The notes beneath the pieces were generated by a model that did not search any database, was not told where the DNA came from, and saw only the letters and a list, made by a program, of their open reading frames with translations. A program made the translations under genes and the position numbers. Shown here piece after piece: positions 1 through 7,036 of a stretch of 8,688 nucleotides of DNA. The DNA comes from Nitriliruptoraceae bacterium (GTDB lineage Bacteria > Actinomycetota > Nitriliruptoria > Nitriliruptorales > Nitriliruptoraceae). The DNA lies in the NCBI GenBank assembly GCA_003554005.1, contig PWEU01000183.1, forward strand, positions 1-8,688, read 5' to 3'. The number at the start of each line of letters is the position of its first letter. The first letter of the stretch is position 1.

Positions 1-1946
1 CCGGGCGCGAGGTCGACCAGCCGCCACAGCGGCGCCCCGGCCCGTCCGGCCCGGGCGGCGGCGTCGCGGGTGTGCGGGGAGGGCGGCGGCAGCGCCACCC
101 CGGCGGCCACCTCGTCGCGCTCCGCCGACGTCACCTCCCGCGCCGCCGTGATCGTCCGCTGCTCCGCGTCGAGGTCGGTGAGGCGTCGGGTCGCGTGCTC
201 GCGGATCTCGGCGAGCGCTCTGTCAGCCGCCGCGGAGACGGGTCCGGTGCCGTCGCCGTCCCAGGTCTCGATGGCCTCGAGGACCGAGGCCACGTCGAGA
301 CGCGCGAGCACCTCCAGTCCACTCGCCCAGGCGTGGAAGGCGCCGGCGGTCGCCGATCGCGTCCGTGCCAGCGCCGTCTCGGCGGCTGCGGCGTCGTCGC
401 GGGCACGGTCGAGCTCGCTGGTGCGCTCATCGAGGCGGCCGCGCACGGTCGCCAGCTCCCCGGTGAGCGCCCGCACCTGCTCATCGAGGGCGACGAGGTG
501 CTCGGCGGCCTGCCGTGTCCGTGCCAGCGATGACTCCAGATCGCGGCGTGCGGCGGCGAGCGCCTGATCGTCCCGCACGTCGGGCAGCGGCAGTGGCAGC
601 AGGCTCCGCTGGTGCGTGCTGGTCAGGCCGCTCGTCGAGGCGGTGGTGTCCGCGAGGCCCACCGCAGCCGTGACCTCTGCTCGGGAGGAAGCCGCGCGGC
701 GGTCCGCGCGGGCGAGCTCGTCGCCGCGGTAGGTGGCCTCCCGCTCGGCGCGGGCGAGGTCGTCGGTGCGGGCGTCGGCGGCGGCCGAGAGCTCGGCGGC
801 GCGCGCCCGTGCGGCGTCGAGCTCGCGGGCGGCCTCCATCTCCGGGGACGCCTCGAGGGTGTGCACCTCGACCCCGGCGGCCCGTTCCGCGTCCGCCAGC
901 TCGTCGCGCCGGGCTTCGAGGCGCGCCACCTCGACGTCAGCCTCGTCCCGCTGACGTTCGGCGTCGCGCAGCTCTCCTCGCAGCCGCTCGTAGCGGGAGT
1001 TGGCGCGGGTGACGCCGCTGGCGCGGCGACGGGCAGCGACCTGCCCGTACCCGCGGTAGGCGGTGAGGAACGTCTCGGTGGCCGCCAGTGCCGCCTGGTA
1101 GCCCGCGAGCTGGTCGCGGTCGTCATCCAGCGCACGGAACGCATCCGCGACATCGGCGATCACCGCGGGTGGCAGGGGCGGGAGGGCTTCCGACAGGGCC
1201 TCGGACAGCAGGGACTCGTCCAGCTGCCGGGACAGCTGGGGACGCCTGAGCTGCACGAGCAGGTCGACCAGCGCCTCGTAGCGGTGCTCGCCCAGGCCGA
1301 ACAGGGTGCGGTCGAGCACGCGCCGGTAGTCGGTGGCGGTGTCGAGCACCTGCCCGCGGTCACCGATCGCCTCGATCAGCCGGTCGCGGGTGAGCGCGTG
1401 CCCGGCATCGGCGATCAGCGACAGGTCCTCGCCGACACGTTGGTCGGTGACGAAGAACCACCGCCGCGGTGCACCCTTGCCGGCCGTCGCGCGCATCCCG
1501 CAGCCGATGGTGACGAAGCGCTCCCCCGGCGCGGCGTCGTCGTCCGCCACCTCGCCGTCATCCACCGCCTCCCCCGGATCGTTGCGGCGGCCGAGCTCCA
1601 GCCAGGCGTAGCCGAGACGGTCGTCGTGCTTGCCGAGCAGCAGGTTCCACTCGATCCGCTTGGCGGCATCGCCGTCGGGCTCGACCCGGTGAGGTTCCAT
1701 CTGGCCGTCGAAGAGGAACGGCACGGTCAGCGCGAGCACACGGGCCTTGCCGGTGCCGTTGTTGCCGCGCAGCAGCAGCCGACCGTCCTCGAAGGCGAAG
1801 GTCTCGTCATCGAAGCGGTAGAGGTTGATCAGGCCCACGCGCAGGGGTTGCCAGCGGGTGCGGCCCGGCGCGGGCAGGCGGGGACGCTCGGCGCTGGCCG
1901 CGGCGGGCGCGGGGGGTGGAGTGGCGGCGACGTGGGTGTCGGTCAC
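1..1946 (-). CDS. jetC: JetC, SMC-like ATPase of a Wadjet system (TIGR02680 family), 5' part; runs off left edge
   Basis: Large ATPase subunit of a Wadjet SMC complex, which binds and loop-extrudes DNA so that small circular plasmids are recognised and cut. I read 648 codons without a stop from GTG at 1946 to the window edge; the family is usually 1,300-1,400 residues, so only the N-terminal half is present. Visible parts: a strand and P-loop GNNGTGKA at residues 61-68; family-like stretches around 95-120 (RIEWNLLLGKHDDRLGYAW) and 222-242 (RYEALVDLLVQLRRPQLSR); Glu/Arg/Ala-rich coiled coils at about 315-430 and 460-535; and PLWRLVD at 639-645. Walker B and signature motifs would lie in the missing half. 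The start is set by a GTGA overlap with the jetB stop and an AGGA 6 nt upstream. Odd: residue 68, normally Ser/Thr of Walker A, is Ala. Family assignment is confident; activity is not established. Confidence 0.93.
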   Translation of the reverse strand, partial: MTDTHVAATPPPAPAAASAERPRLPAPGRTRWQPLRVGLINLYRFDDETFAFEDGRLLLRGNNGTGKARVLALTVPFLFDGQMEPHRVEPDGDAAKRIEWNLLLGKHDDRLGYAWLELGRRNDPGEAVDDGEVADDDAAPGERFVTIGCGMRATAGKGAPRRWFFVTDQRVGEDLSLIADAGHALTRDRLIEAIGDRGQVLDTATDYRRVLDRTLFGLGEHRYEALVDLLVQLRRPQLSRQLDESLLSEALSEALPPLPPAVIADVADAFRALDDDRDQLAGYQAALAATETFLTAYRGYGQVAARRRASGVTRANSRYERLRGELRDAERQRDEADVEVARLEARRDELADAERAAGVEVHTLEASPEMEAARELDAARARAAELSAAADARTDDLARAEREATYRGDELARADRRAASSRAEVTAAVGLADTTASTSGLTSTHQRSLLPLPLPDVRDDQALAAARRDLESSLARTRQAAEHLVALDEQVRALTGELATVRGRLDERTSELDRARDDAAAAETALARTRSATAGAFHAWASGLEVLARLDVASVLEAIETWDGDGTGPVSAAADRALAEIREHATRRLTDLDAEQRTITAAREVTSAERDEVAAGVALPPPSPHTRDAAARAGRAGAPLWRLVDLAP

Positions 1947-3187
1947 GGCCTGTCCTGGCCGAACAGCTGGAGGGTCGATGGCACGATGGGCTCGTCGATC
2001 GCGTACCGGGCGATAGGCGGGCGGGGTACGACGCCAGCGTCGGTCAGGACCACCAGGTCCAGCGCCGCCAGCCGGCCCACCGCATCGGCGGTGAGCGTCG
2101 GCGCGTTCACGGGGTCGCTGGCGTCCTTGCGCCAGTGGCTGGCGTGCCGAGGCGCGAGCATCGCCGTGTGTGCTGCCAACTCCTGGAGCGGTACCGGCAC
2201 ACCGGGGCGCGCTCGCAGCGCGCCGGCGAGGTGCTCGGCCAGCAACAGGGTGAGGTGTCCGTCGGTGCCGTCCTCGGGAAGCCGTAGGTCGGTGACATCG
2301 CCACGGTCGTCCAGCAGCGCGATGCCCTCGGCGCGGACCTCCGCCACGAGCCCGGTCGCCTCGGTGATCGCGCCGAGGATGCGGGCCCGCTGGGAGGTGA
2401 GGTAGGCCAGCTCGGCGTCGTCGAGCTCGTCGTAGGCCAGCACGGCGTCGTCGAGTAGCCGGCGGGTCAGCCGCTGGCGGATGGCACGGTTGCGGGCATC
2501 CGGTGTGTCGGGCACCGGTTCCTGGGTGATGGCCGCCAGGCGGTCGTCGAGGTGGAGCGCGTCGACGGTGGTGGGCGGGCGGCGGGTGACCAGCATCGCG
2601 GCCAGCGCGCTCCGGTCGACGGCATAGAGCGCGTCGCCGGCGCCGGTGACGTAGGCCGCCTCGTCCCCATCGACCCGGCGCAGCACCTTGTACGCGAGCA
2701 GTAGTCGGGCGACCGCGACGAGGTCACGGCGCTCATCGCGGGTCTCCAGGGTGAAGCGCACGCCGGCGGTGGCGAGCTGTTCGTCGGCGGCCACGCTGCC
2801 GACGATCCGTTCCGCCAGCCGCCCCAGGGCGGTCTGGCGTTCCTCGCCCTCCAGTGCGGCGAGCGCGAGACAGAGCAGCACGTACCGCCGGCGGGAGAAG
2901 AGCGGGTCAGCCGGGCGGGCACGCGCGCCGCGCGTGCTGTCGGTCAGCCGGGAGGGGGTCTTGCGCAACCGGGCGTGGGCGCGGTCGACCTGGAGGGCCC
3001 AGCCGGTCTCCCGGATGAACCACTCCCTGAGCGCCGTGGCCTGGCGGCGCACGGCCGGGAAGCGATCGTCGCTGGCAGGCAGCAGTGGCCGCATCAGCAG
3101 GGTCCGCAGCGCGAGCCGGAACTCGTGACGCTCGGCGGCCTCGAGCTGCTCTCGCAGCTCGGAGATGGGCGTGTCGACGGCGCTCAT
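1943..3187 (-). CDS. jetB: JetB, Wadjet subunit (DUF2398 / TIGR02678 family)
   Basis: Second subunit of the Wadjet complex, taken to act with JetA as the kleisin-associated (KITE-like) winged-helix part that bridges the JetC heads. The protein has 414 residues, close to the family's roughly 400. Family-like stretches that I recognise are RLALRTLLMRPLL (24-36), a long RRRYVLLCLALAALEGEERQ-type helix with LGRLAERIVG (99-130), LRRVDGDEAAYVTGAGDALY (169-188), DELDDAELAYLTSQR (253-267), EVRAEGIALLDD (283-294) and HLTLLLAEHLA (311-321). I chose ATG at 3187 because it forms an ATGA overlap with the jetA stop; an in-frame ATG at 3199 would add four residues. No good Shine-Dalgarno precedes either, so coupling to jetA translation is likely. 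The stop overlaps the jetC start. No frameshift or membrane segment is seen. Family call from remembered signature stretches, not a search. Confidence 0.93.
   Translation of the reverse strand: MSAVDTPISELREQLEAAERHEFRLALRTLLMRPLLPASDDRFPAVRRQATALREWFIRETGWALQVDRAHARLRKTPSRLTDSTRGARARPADPLFSRRRYVLLCLALAALEGEERQTALGRLAERIVGSVAADEQLATAGVRFTLETRDERRDLVAVARLLLAYKVLRRVDGDEAAYVTGAGDALYAVDRSALAAMLVTRRPPTTVDALHLDDRLAAITQEPVPDTPDARNRAIRQRLTRRLLDDAVLAYDELDDAELAYLTSQRARILGAITEATGLVAEVRAEGIALLDDRGDVTDLRLPEDGTDGHLTLLLAEHLAGALRARPGVPVPLQELAAHTAMLAPRHASHWRKDASDPVNAPTLTADAVGRLAALDLVVLTDAGVVPRPPIARYAIDEPIVPSTLQLFGQDRP
1953..1956 (-). promoter_or_regulatory. Ribosome binding site of jetC inside jetB
   Basis: On the minus strand the bases read AGGA, followed by six bases and then the GTG of jetC. 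It lies in the last codons of jetB. With the 4-bp GTGA overlap it supports the GTG start and translational coupling of jetC to jetB. Confidence 0.5.
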
Positions 3188-4770
3188 GAGGCGGCCCACA
3201 CGCGGGCGGTCTCACGGATGTGCACCCAGTGGTCGGGCCCGGTCAGCGCGCCGGCCGCGGTGTCGATGCGCGCCCACGCATCGTCGTCGGTAGGCATCAG
3301 CTCGATCTCGATGGCCCCGTCCCCGCTGGTGGCGACCACGGACGAGCGTCGGTCGACGGCCTCGGCGAGGACGGCGGCCAGCAGGTCGAGGAACAGGTCG
3401 AAGGCTTGGCGGTCGAGGTGTCCGAGCTGGCTGAGGCGCACGGAGCCGTCGGTGCACAGCTGCGCGCGGGCGGCCGCGAGCTGGGCGGCCTCCTCGGCGG
3501 CGAGCCGCGCGAGGAGCTGCTTCTCCCGCGTACGGTCGATGACGTCGTTGACCCGTCCGCGCCGGGTGGTCCGACCGGTGCGCCGCAGCCGCGGGCTGAT
3601 GCGGACCGGCGGGGCGTCGAGCCAGCTGGTGGCAGCCGGGACGGGCGACTGGTCACGGTCGGTGAGCGTGTCCTGGTCGACGGTGAGGTGGCGTGCCGGT
3701 GAGAGGGCGAACGCCGCGCGCCACAACCGGTGCGCCTCTGCATCGGAGTCGCAGGTGGCGAACCAGCGGGCCAGGGTGCGCAGGTCGCCGGCACGGTCGG
3801 AACGTGACAGGCGCCGCTCGTTGACCTCGGCGATGGCCTGCAACAACGCGGGGATCGCGGCGCGGGCCCGGGCGCGCAGCAGCTCGGCCTGGGCGGGCCG
3901 CTCCCCCTCGGGCAGGAACCAGCCGACGAGCCCGGTCCAGCGGGCCTGCCAGCTCGCCCGGGCGGTGGCACGGTCGTCCTCGCTGGGGTCGAGGGCGTCG
4001 GTCAGCTCCCGATCGGCCGCGACCTGGAGCAGCCGGTCGACGGCCGCGACCTCCAGGTCACGCAGCAGCGCGGCGATGTGCGCCTGCGCGACCACGAGCT
4101 CACCGATGAACCGCTCGAGGTAGTCGAGCAGGGCGTCCTTGTAGGCCAGCAGCGCGTCGACGTCGATGGCGTGCAGGTCGACCGTGCGCTGCAGGCTGGC
4201 CACGAAGGTCTGCGCGCGGTCGGTCAGCTCCTCGAACCGGTCCCACAGCGAGCGCAGGGTGAGGTGCACCTTGCCCACGTCGAGGTCGTGGTGCGGGGCA
4301 GTGCCGCCCGGTGGCCTTGGGCCGACTGCGCCGAGGTGGTCGCGCAGCTCGTGCAGCAGATCGCGGATGTCGGCGAGCGCGGCGGTCTGGAGCTCCCCGG
4401 AGCGCCGCAGCCCCTGCTCGAAGACCTCCAGCGCGCGTTCGGTCGCCTCGCCCTCCGCCGTCAGGCGGTAGAGGAAGCGGGCGCGGTAGAACTCCTCCAC
4501 CGTCGCCACCTCGGCGGTGTCCGGGTCGGCGGAGAGGTTCCCCCAGTTCACCAGTTGGCGCAGCAGCGCGTCGACCTCCTCACCGTCGGCGCGGGAGGGC
4601 ATGGAGGCGACGACGTCGTTCGGGCGCAGGTGCAGCACGAACCGCGCCTTGGCGTCGGCGAACACCCCGAGCACCTCGCGGTAGCGATGTCGCTTGTCCG
4701 CAGCGAGGTGAGCGAACGTGCCGTAGTCGGGTGGCACAGGGCCAGTCTTCCGTGAGGTGTGCGGGCTCAT
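3184..4770 (-). CDS. jetA: JetA, kleisin-like subunit of a Wadjet system (DUF2397 / TIGR02677 family)
   Basis: First subunit of the Wadjet complex, equivalent to the kleisin (MukF-like) that joins the SMC heads. The protein has 528 residues, the usual size. Strong family stretches in order: YREVLGVFADAKARFVLHLRP (about 30-50), VNWGNLSADPDTAEVATVEE (74-93) continuing into FYRARFLYRLTAEGEA, KVHLTLRSLWDRFEELTDRA (167-186), QTFVASLQRTVDL (187-199), LLDYLERFIGELVVAQA (214-230), QAELLRARARAAIPALL (294-310), NERRLSRSDRAGDLRTLARW (317-336), then TSWLDAPPVRISPRLRRTG (381-399) followed by an Ala/Glu-rich coiled coil (about 414-437) and a C-terminal beta-rich end. It begins at the only well-placed ATG, just after a possible -10 box and without a Shine-Dalgarno. 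It is the first gene of jetA-jetB-jetC; the stop overlaps the jetB start by ATGA. It appears intact. Confidence 0.94.
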   Translation of the reverse strand: MSPHTSRKTGPVPPDYGTFAHLAADKRHRYREVLGVFADAKARFVLHLRPNDVVASMPSRADGEEVDALLRQLVNWGNLSADPDTAEVATVEEFYRARFLYRLTAEGEATERALEVFEQGLRRSGELQTAALADIRDLLHELRDHLGAVGPRPPGGTAPHHDLDVGKVHLTLRSLWDRFEELTDRAQTFVASLQRTVDLHAIDVDALLAYKDALLDYLERFIGELVVAQAHIAALLRDLEVAAVDRLLQVAADRELTDALDPSEDDRATARASWQARWTGLVGWFLPEGERPAQAELLRARARAAIPALLQAIAEVNERRLSRSDRAGDLRTLARWFATCDSDAEAHRLWRAAFALSPARHLTVDQDTLTDRDQSPVPAATSWLDAPPVRISPRLRRTGRTTRRGRVNDVIDRTREKQLLARLAAEEAAQLAAARAQLCTDGSVRLSQLGHLDRQAFDLFLDLLAAVLAEAVDRRSSVVATSGDGAIEIELMPTDDDAWARIDTAAGALTGPDHWVHIRETARVWAAS

Positions 4771-4776
4771 CGACGC

Positions 4777-4782
4777 AGGCTA
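4777..4782 (-). promoter_or_regulatory. Possible -10 box of the jet operon (leaderless arrangement)
   Basis: Minus-strand hexamer TAGCCT fits the actinobacterial -10 pattern TANNNT. It is followed by exactly six bases and then the jetA ATG, so the A of the start codon would be the first transcribed base. No clear -35 box is seen at 16-18 bp, and no Shine-Dalgarno precedes jetA, which agrees with a leaderless mRNA. This is inference from spacing only. Readthrough from vapB1-vapC1, 60 bp upstream on the same strand, is the alternative. Confidence 0.35.
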
Positions 4783-4830
4783 CAGACGCGCTACGACCAC
4801 ACCGCTGCAGCCGTGCCCGGCACCGCGGTC

Positions 4831-5235
4831 TCAGTGGCGTGAGCTCGGTGACGTGAACCGGCAGCGCGGGCCGGGCGCGTCGGCGAGGCGTCGATCGAGC
4901 GTGGCCAGGGGAGCGTCGAGGAGTTCGGCCAGCGCGACGTGGGCACCGTCATACATCGTCACCTCCTCTTTGAGCTCCCAGCCACGCGCAGCCAGCGGCG
5001 CGTAGGGCCACAACTCGACACGCAGGTCGAGGAGGTCGCCGTGCGCCATCGATGCCGCATCGGCCGTGCTGTCACCTTCAAGGGCGGCGCGACGCAGGAT
5101 GTTGGCCGCTTCGATCGGCATCAGGTGAGGCGCCGCGAGAACGTGATCGCTGAGTGCCGCGGTGGCCCACTCTCCGTCGGGATCCCCGTCGACGAGCGCT
5201 GCGGTCACCACCGACGCGTCAGGGACGAGCATCAC
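4831..5235 (-). CDS. vapC: VapC-type PIN-domain toxin (first pair)
   Basis: Probable toxin of a VapBC pair. VapC proteins are Mg2+-dependent ribonucleases that cut tRNA or rRNA when freed from the antitoxin; the target here cannot be told. The 134-residue protein is one PIN domain with all four acidic positions: Asp6 (VPDASVV), Glu42 (MPIEAANILRR), Asp96 (YDGAHVALAE) and Asp114 (LATLDRRLA). The GTG start at 5235 overlaps the antitoxin stop as GTGA; an ATG follows directly at 5232, so either codon could be used. No Shine-Dalgarno is seen, consistent with coupling to vapB. The gene ends 60 bp before jetA on the same strand, with no convincing terminator between them, so co-transcription with the jet operon is possible. 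It appears complete and has all catalytic residues. Confidence 0.92.
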   Translation of the reverse strand: MMLVPDASVVTAALVDGDPDGEWATAALSDHVLAAPHLMPIEAANILRRAALEGDSTADAASMAHGDLLDLRVELWPYAPLAARGWELKEEVTMYDGAHVALAELLDAPLATLDRRLADAPGPRCRFTSPSSRH

Positions 5236-5465
5236 CGTCGGTCGTGATCGCGGTGGGCGAGGATCCGCTCCGCTGAGAGGGAACTGGCCGTGCGCTGTGT
5301 GCGTTCGCGGGCCCGAGCGCCAAGGACCTCTGGATCTGGCCGGCTGGCCAACCCGACGAGCTGCGTCCGCAGATACTGCTGGAGTGAGCGACCCGACCGT
5401 CGCGCGCGAGCCGCGAGCTCGTCGAGCACATCGTCGGGCACGTCCCGGATCGTGATGGTGACCAT
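5232..5465 (-). CDS. vapB: VapB/FitA-type ribbon-helix-helix antitoxin (first pair)
   Basis: Antitoxin expected to bind VapC1 with its C-terminal half and its own promoter with its N-terminal ribbon-helix-helix. The 77-residue protein starts MVTITIRDVPDDVLDELAAR, a typical FitA-like beta strand plus first helix, followed by SGRSLQQYLRTQL as the second helix (about 24-36). An Arg-rich tail follows that would wrap the toxin. I chose ATG at 5465 rather than the in-frame ATG at 5480, because the domain starts there and AGGA lies 8 nt upstream. The stop overlaps the toxin start. A perfect inverted repeat covers the start codon and is the likely autoregulation site. Order antitoxin-toxin and small size fit the family. 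Confidence 0.9.
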   Translation of the reverse strand: MVTITIRDVPDDVLDELAARARRSGRSLQQYLRTQLVGLASRPDPEVLGARARERTQRTASSLSAERILAHRDHDRR

Positions 5466-5481
5466 GCAGTCATCCTGCATG
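5463..5481. promoter_or_regulatory. Inverted repeat over the vapB1 start, probable antitoxin operator
   Basis: CATGCAG, five bases TCATC, then CTGCATG: a perfect 7-bp inverted repeat whose left arm contains the vapB1 start codon. Ribbon-helix-helix antitoxins normally bind such repeats in their own promoter. Read on the minus strand, CAGGAT (5472-5477) could be a -10 box with TTGCCG (5495-5500) as a weak -35 at 17 bp, so binding here would block the promoter. The repeat is seen directly; its role is inferred. Confidence 0.5.
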
Positions 5482-5573
5482 CAACGCCTGGGAACGGCAA
5501 GCGGCCACGCAGCGCACTCCCCGCGCTCCGAGGGGGGCCCTGGACGAGGCGTTGCGCTCGTAGCCCGGGGGCG

Positions 5574-5770
5574 ACGGTTGCTCCAGGCCAGCTACGCAAC
5601 TCAACCCGCGAGTTGCTCGCGCGCGTCCAGGCAGGTGTGGCGATCACCATCACGGTGCATGGCCGCCCGTCGGCCGCGTTGGCACCACTTCGGCGCCGCC
5701 CCCGAGGGGTCGCGCATGACGGCTTCGTCGCGCGCATCTCGTCAGGACGCCGATGTGCGAACTGGGCCCG
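5574..5770 (+). pseudogene. Phd/YefM-like antitoxin remnant
   Basis: In the frame read from 5574, codons 5592-5690 give LRNSTRELLARVQAG followed by ITITVHGRPSAALAPLRRRP. This is the core of Phd/YefM antitoxins (LRN..T...L.RV..G....IT..GRP.A.L.PL). No ATG, GTG or TTG lies in frame upstream at the right distance. The place where a start would be expected, 5574-5576, reads ACG, one transition away from ATG. After about 5745 the match breaks and moves towards another frame (QDADVRTG, family-like 'QAD..LR'), so the C-terminal toxin-binding part is frameshifted. No intact partner toxin follows. Most likely a dead antitoxin; use of a rare start codon cannot be fully excluded. Confidence 0.6.
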
Positions 5771-6256
5771 CAGCATCCCCTCGAGCACGCTGGCCAGCGA
5801 GGTCTCCTTCTCCGCCACCCAGCGAGCTCTGCCGTCAGGCGCTGGCGGCGGCCCGCGGATCGACCGAGTCCACCGCGACGAGCCGAACGGATCCGCACCC
5901 CGCGGTGATGCAGCGCTCGAGCCGGGTCCGCTGGGCCTCGCCGTAGCCGGCATGCCGCAGGAGGGACAGTTGCGTCCATGCCATGACCACGACCGGCCCA
6001 GCGCATGCTGTGCAGGCCGGATCGCGGACCGCTGGAAGCATCTGCATCGAGGCATCCTCGTCGACGAGGCGCCACTGTGGCAGGTCCGGCGACCGAAAGC
6101 CACGACCCGGTGTCGGCTGGCAGCAGTCTGGTCGGACACGATGGACGGTGGCGTGCAGCGACGTCACCCCGACCGCCAAACAGCATCCTCCGGTTCGTCA
6201 GCCGGCATCAGCGGACCTCGATGCCGTCACGTCCGATCGGCTTGGGGACCGTTCGC
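5771..6256. other. No supported gene between the Phd and Fic remnants
   Basis: Open frames exist on both strands, but their proteins are rich in Arg, Ser, Pro and Cys, change character along their length, and match no family I know. A minus-strand stretch near 5840-6000 (QLSLLRHAGYGEAQRTRLER, then VRLVAVDSVD) faintly recalls the middle of a PIN toxin, but it has no catalytic aspartates. I found no tRNA, no repeat array and no transposase ends. It reads as decayed coding sequence. Confidence 0.5.
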
Positions 6257-6858
6257 ATGCCGCTCGACGGCGACCAGGCGCTCTTCACGGGCCCAGTGAC
6301 ACGGGAGCTCGCCTACGAGGCGACGACGGTCAAGAGGCTGACCGACGCCACTGCGGCTGTCCACCGGCTGACGGGGACCAGCCGGCTCCAACCGTGCAGC
6401 GATGACGCCCGGCGAGTTCCGACGCAGCCACAACCGGATCGGGACAGCCGGGGTCCACCCTGCAGACCGCGAGGTTGGTCCCCCCTCGGGTGGAGGCGAT
6501 CCACCCCTTCCCGGACGGCAACGGCCGGATAGGTCGGGTGCTCGTCCTGCTCTCCCTGTGCCAGCGCGGCGTGCTGGCACGGCCGATGCACCACCTCGCC
6601 GTCTACTTCGAGCGACGCCGACAGCTGACGACAGCGCGCCCCGATGTGATCGCGTTGGGAAGAAGTCGCGCTCCCACCCTGGCAGCTACGCCGGTCGTCG
6701 CCAGGCCCGAACCCCGCGGTCACTGGTCACGCAGCAGCGATGAAGTGCCGCTTGCTCCGTGGTCCCCTGACCCGTTGTGGGCAGCGACGGGAACGCCGCT
6801 GATCAAGGACTCGGGGCAGATCCTGACGTTGCGGCACATCATCGGGATGAGAAGTTGA
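6257..6858 (+). pseudogene. Broken Fic-domain (AMP transferase) gene
   Basis: Fic proteins transfer AMP or similar groups to target proteins. Three pieces of one such gene lie in order but in three different frames. From ATG 6257: PVTRELAYEATTVKRLTDAT then AAVHRLTG, like the N-terminal Fic/DOC segment. From 6402: TPGEFRRSHNRIGTAG, matching the family's TPGEFRRSQNWIG. From 6475: VEAIHPFPDGNGRIGRVLVL and on to AVYFERRR (to about 6624), containing the full catalytic motif HxFx(D/E)GNGRxxR at 6502-6537. Against the normal protein, roughly 80-100 residues are missing between pieces one and two, including the usual SSxIEGT inhibitory segment, and about 30 between pieces two and three. Downstream of about 6630 nothing is recognisable before the stop at 6858. 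Deletions of this size rule out simple sequencing error. Confidence 0.82.
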
Positions 6859-7036
6859 TGACCGCCAGTCTGGATGGCGAGGAACCCGAGATCGCTCGCG
6901 TGAGTTGCCGCCGCGGCGGCGAGGACGGCAGCGCGGCTGGGTCTGGCGACGACCTGTCGGTGGAGTTCACGCTCGTCCACCCATCGGTGATGGTCGATGG
7001 CAGCGGTGACCCTGACGGTGTGCGTGTGCCTGCCGG
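6859..7036. other. Intergenic stretch with no supported gene
   Basis: Lies between the end of the Fic remnant and the stop of the small minus-strand gene. Together with the unrecognisable tail of the Fic frame (from about 6630) it makes some 400 bp without identifiable coding content. A minus-strand frame of 86 codons (6720-6980) is alanine-rich at its start and otherwise featureless, and I do not accept it. No hairpin with a T-run was found. Confidence 0.5.

Noticed and set aside
612..2405. 597-codon plus-strand open frame
   Set aside because: It lies antisense to jetC and jetB, is rich in Gly, Val and Arg without domain character, and is a typical high-GC shadow of the real minus-strand genes.
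2975..4123. 382-codon plus-strand open frame
   Set aside because: Antisense to jetB and jetA; the protein is almost entirely Arg, Ser and Ala, a shadow composition.
4811..4826. Hairpin GTGC-CCG-GCAC between vapC1 and jetA
   Set aside because: A 4-bp stem without a T-run; too weak to call a terminator.
5835..6000. Possible minus-strand PIN-toxin fragment
   Set aside because: Only a loose likeness to the middle of some PIN proteins, with no catalytic Asp/Glu positions and no antitoxin on that strand.
5219..6139. 306-codon minus-strand open frame
   Set aside because: It overlaps vapB1 in another frame and continues through the decayed region with no recognisable domain.
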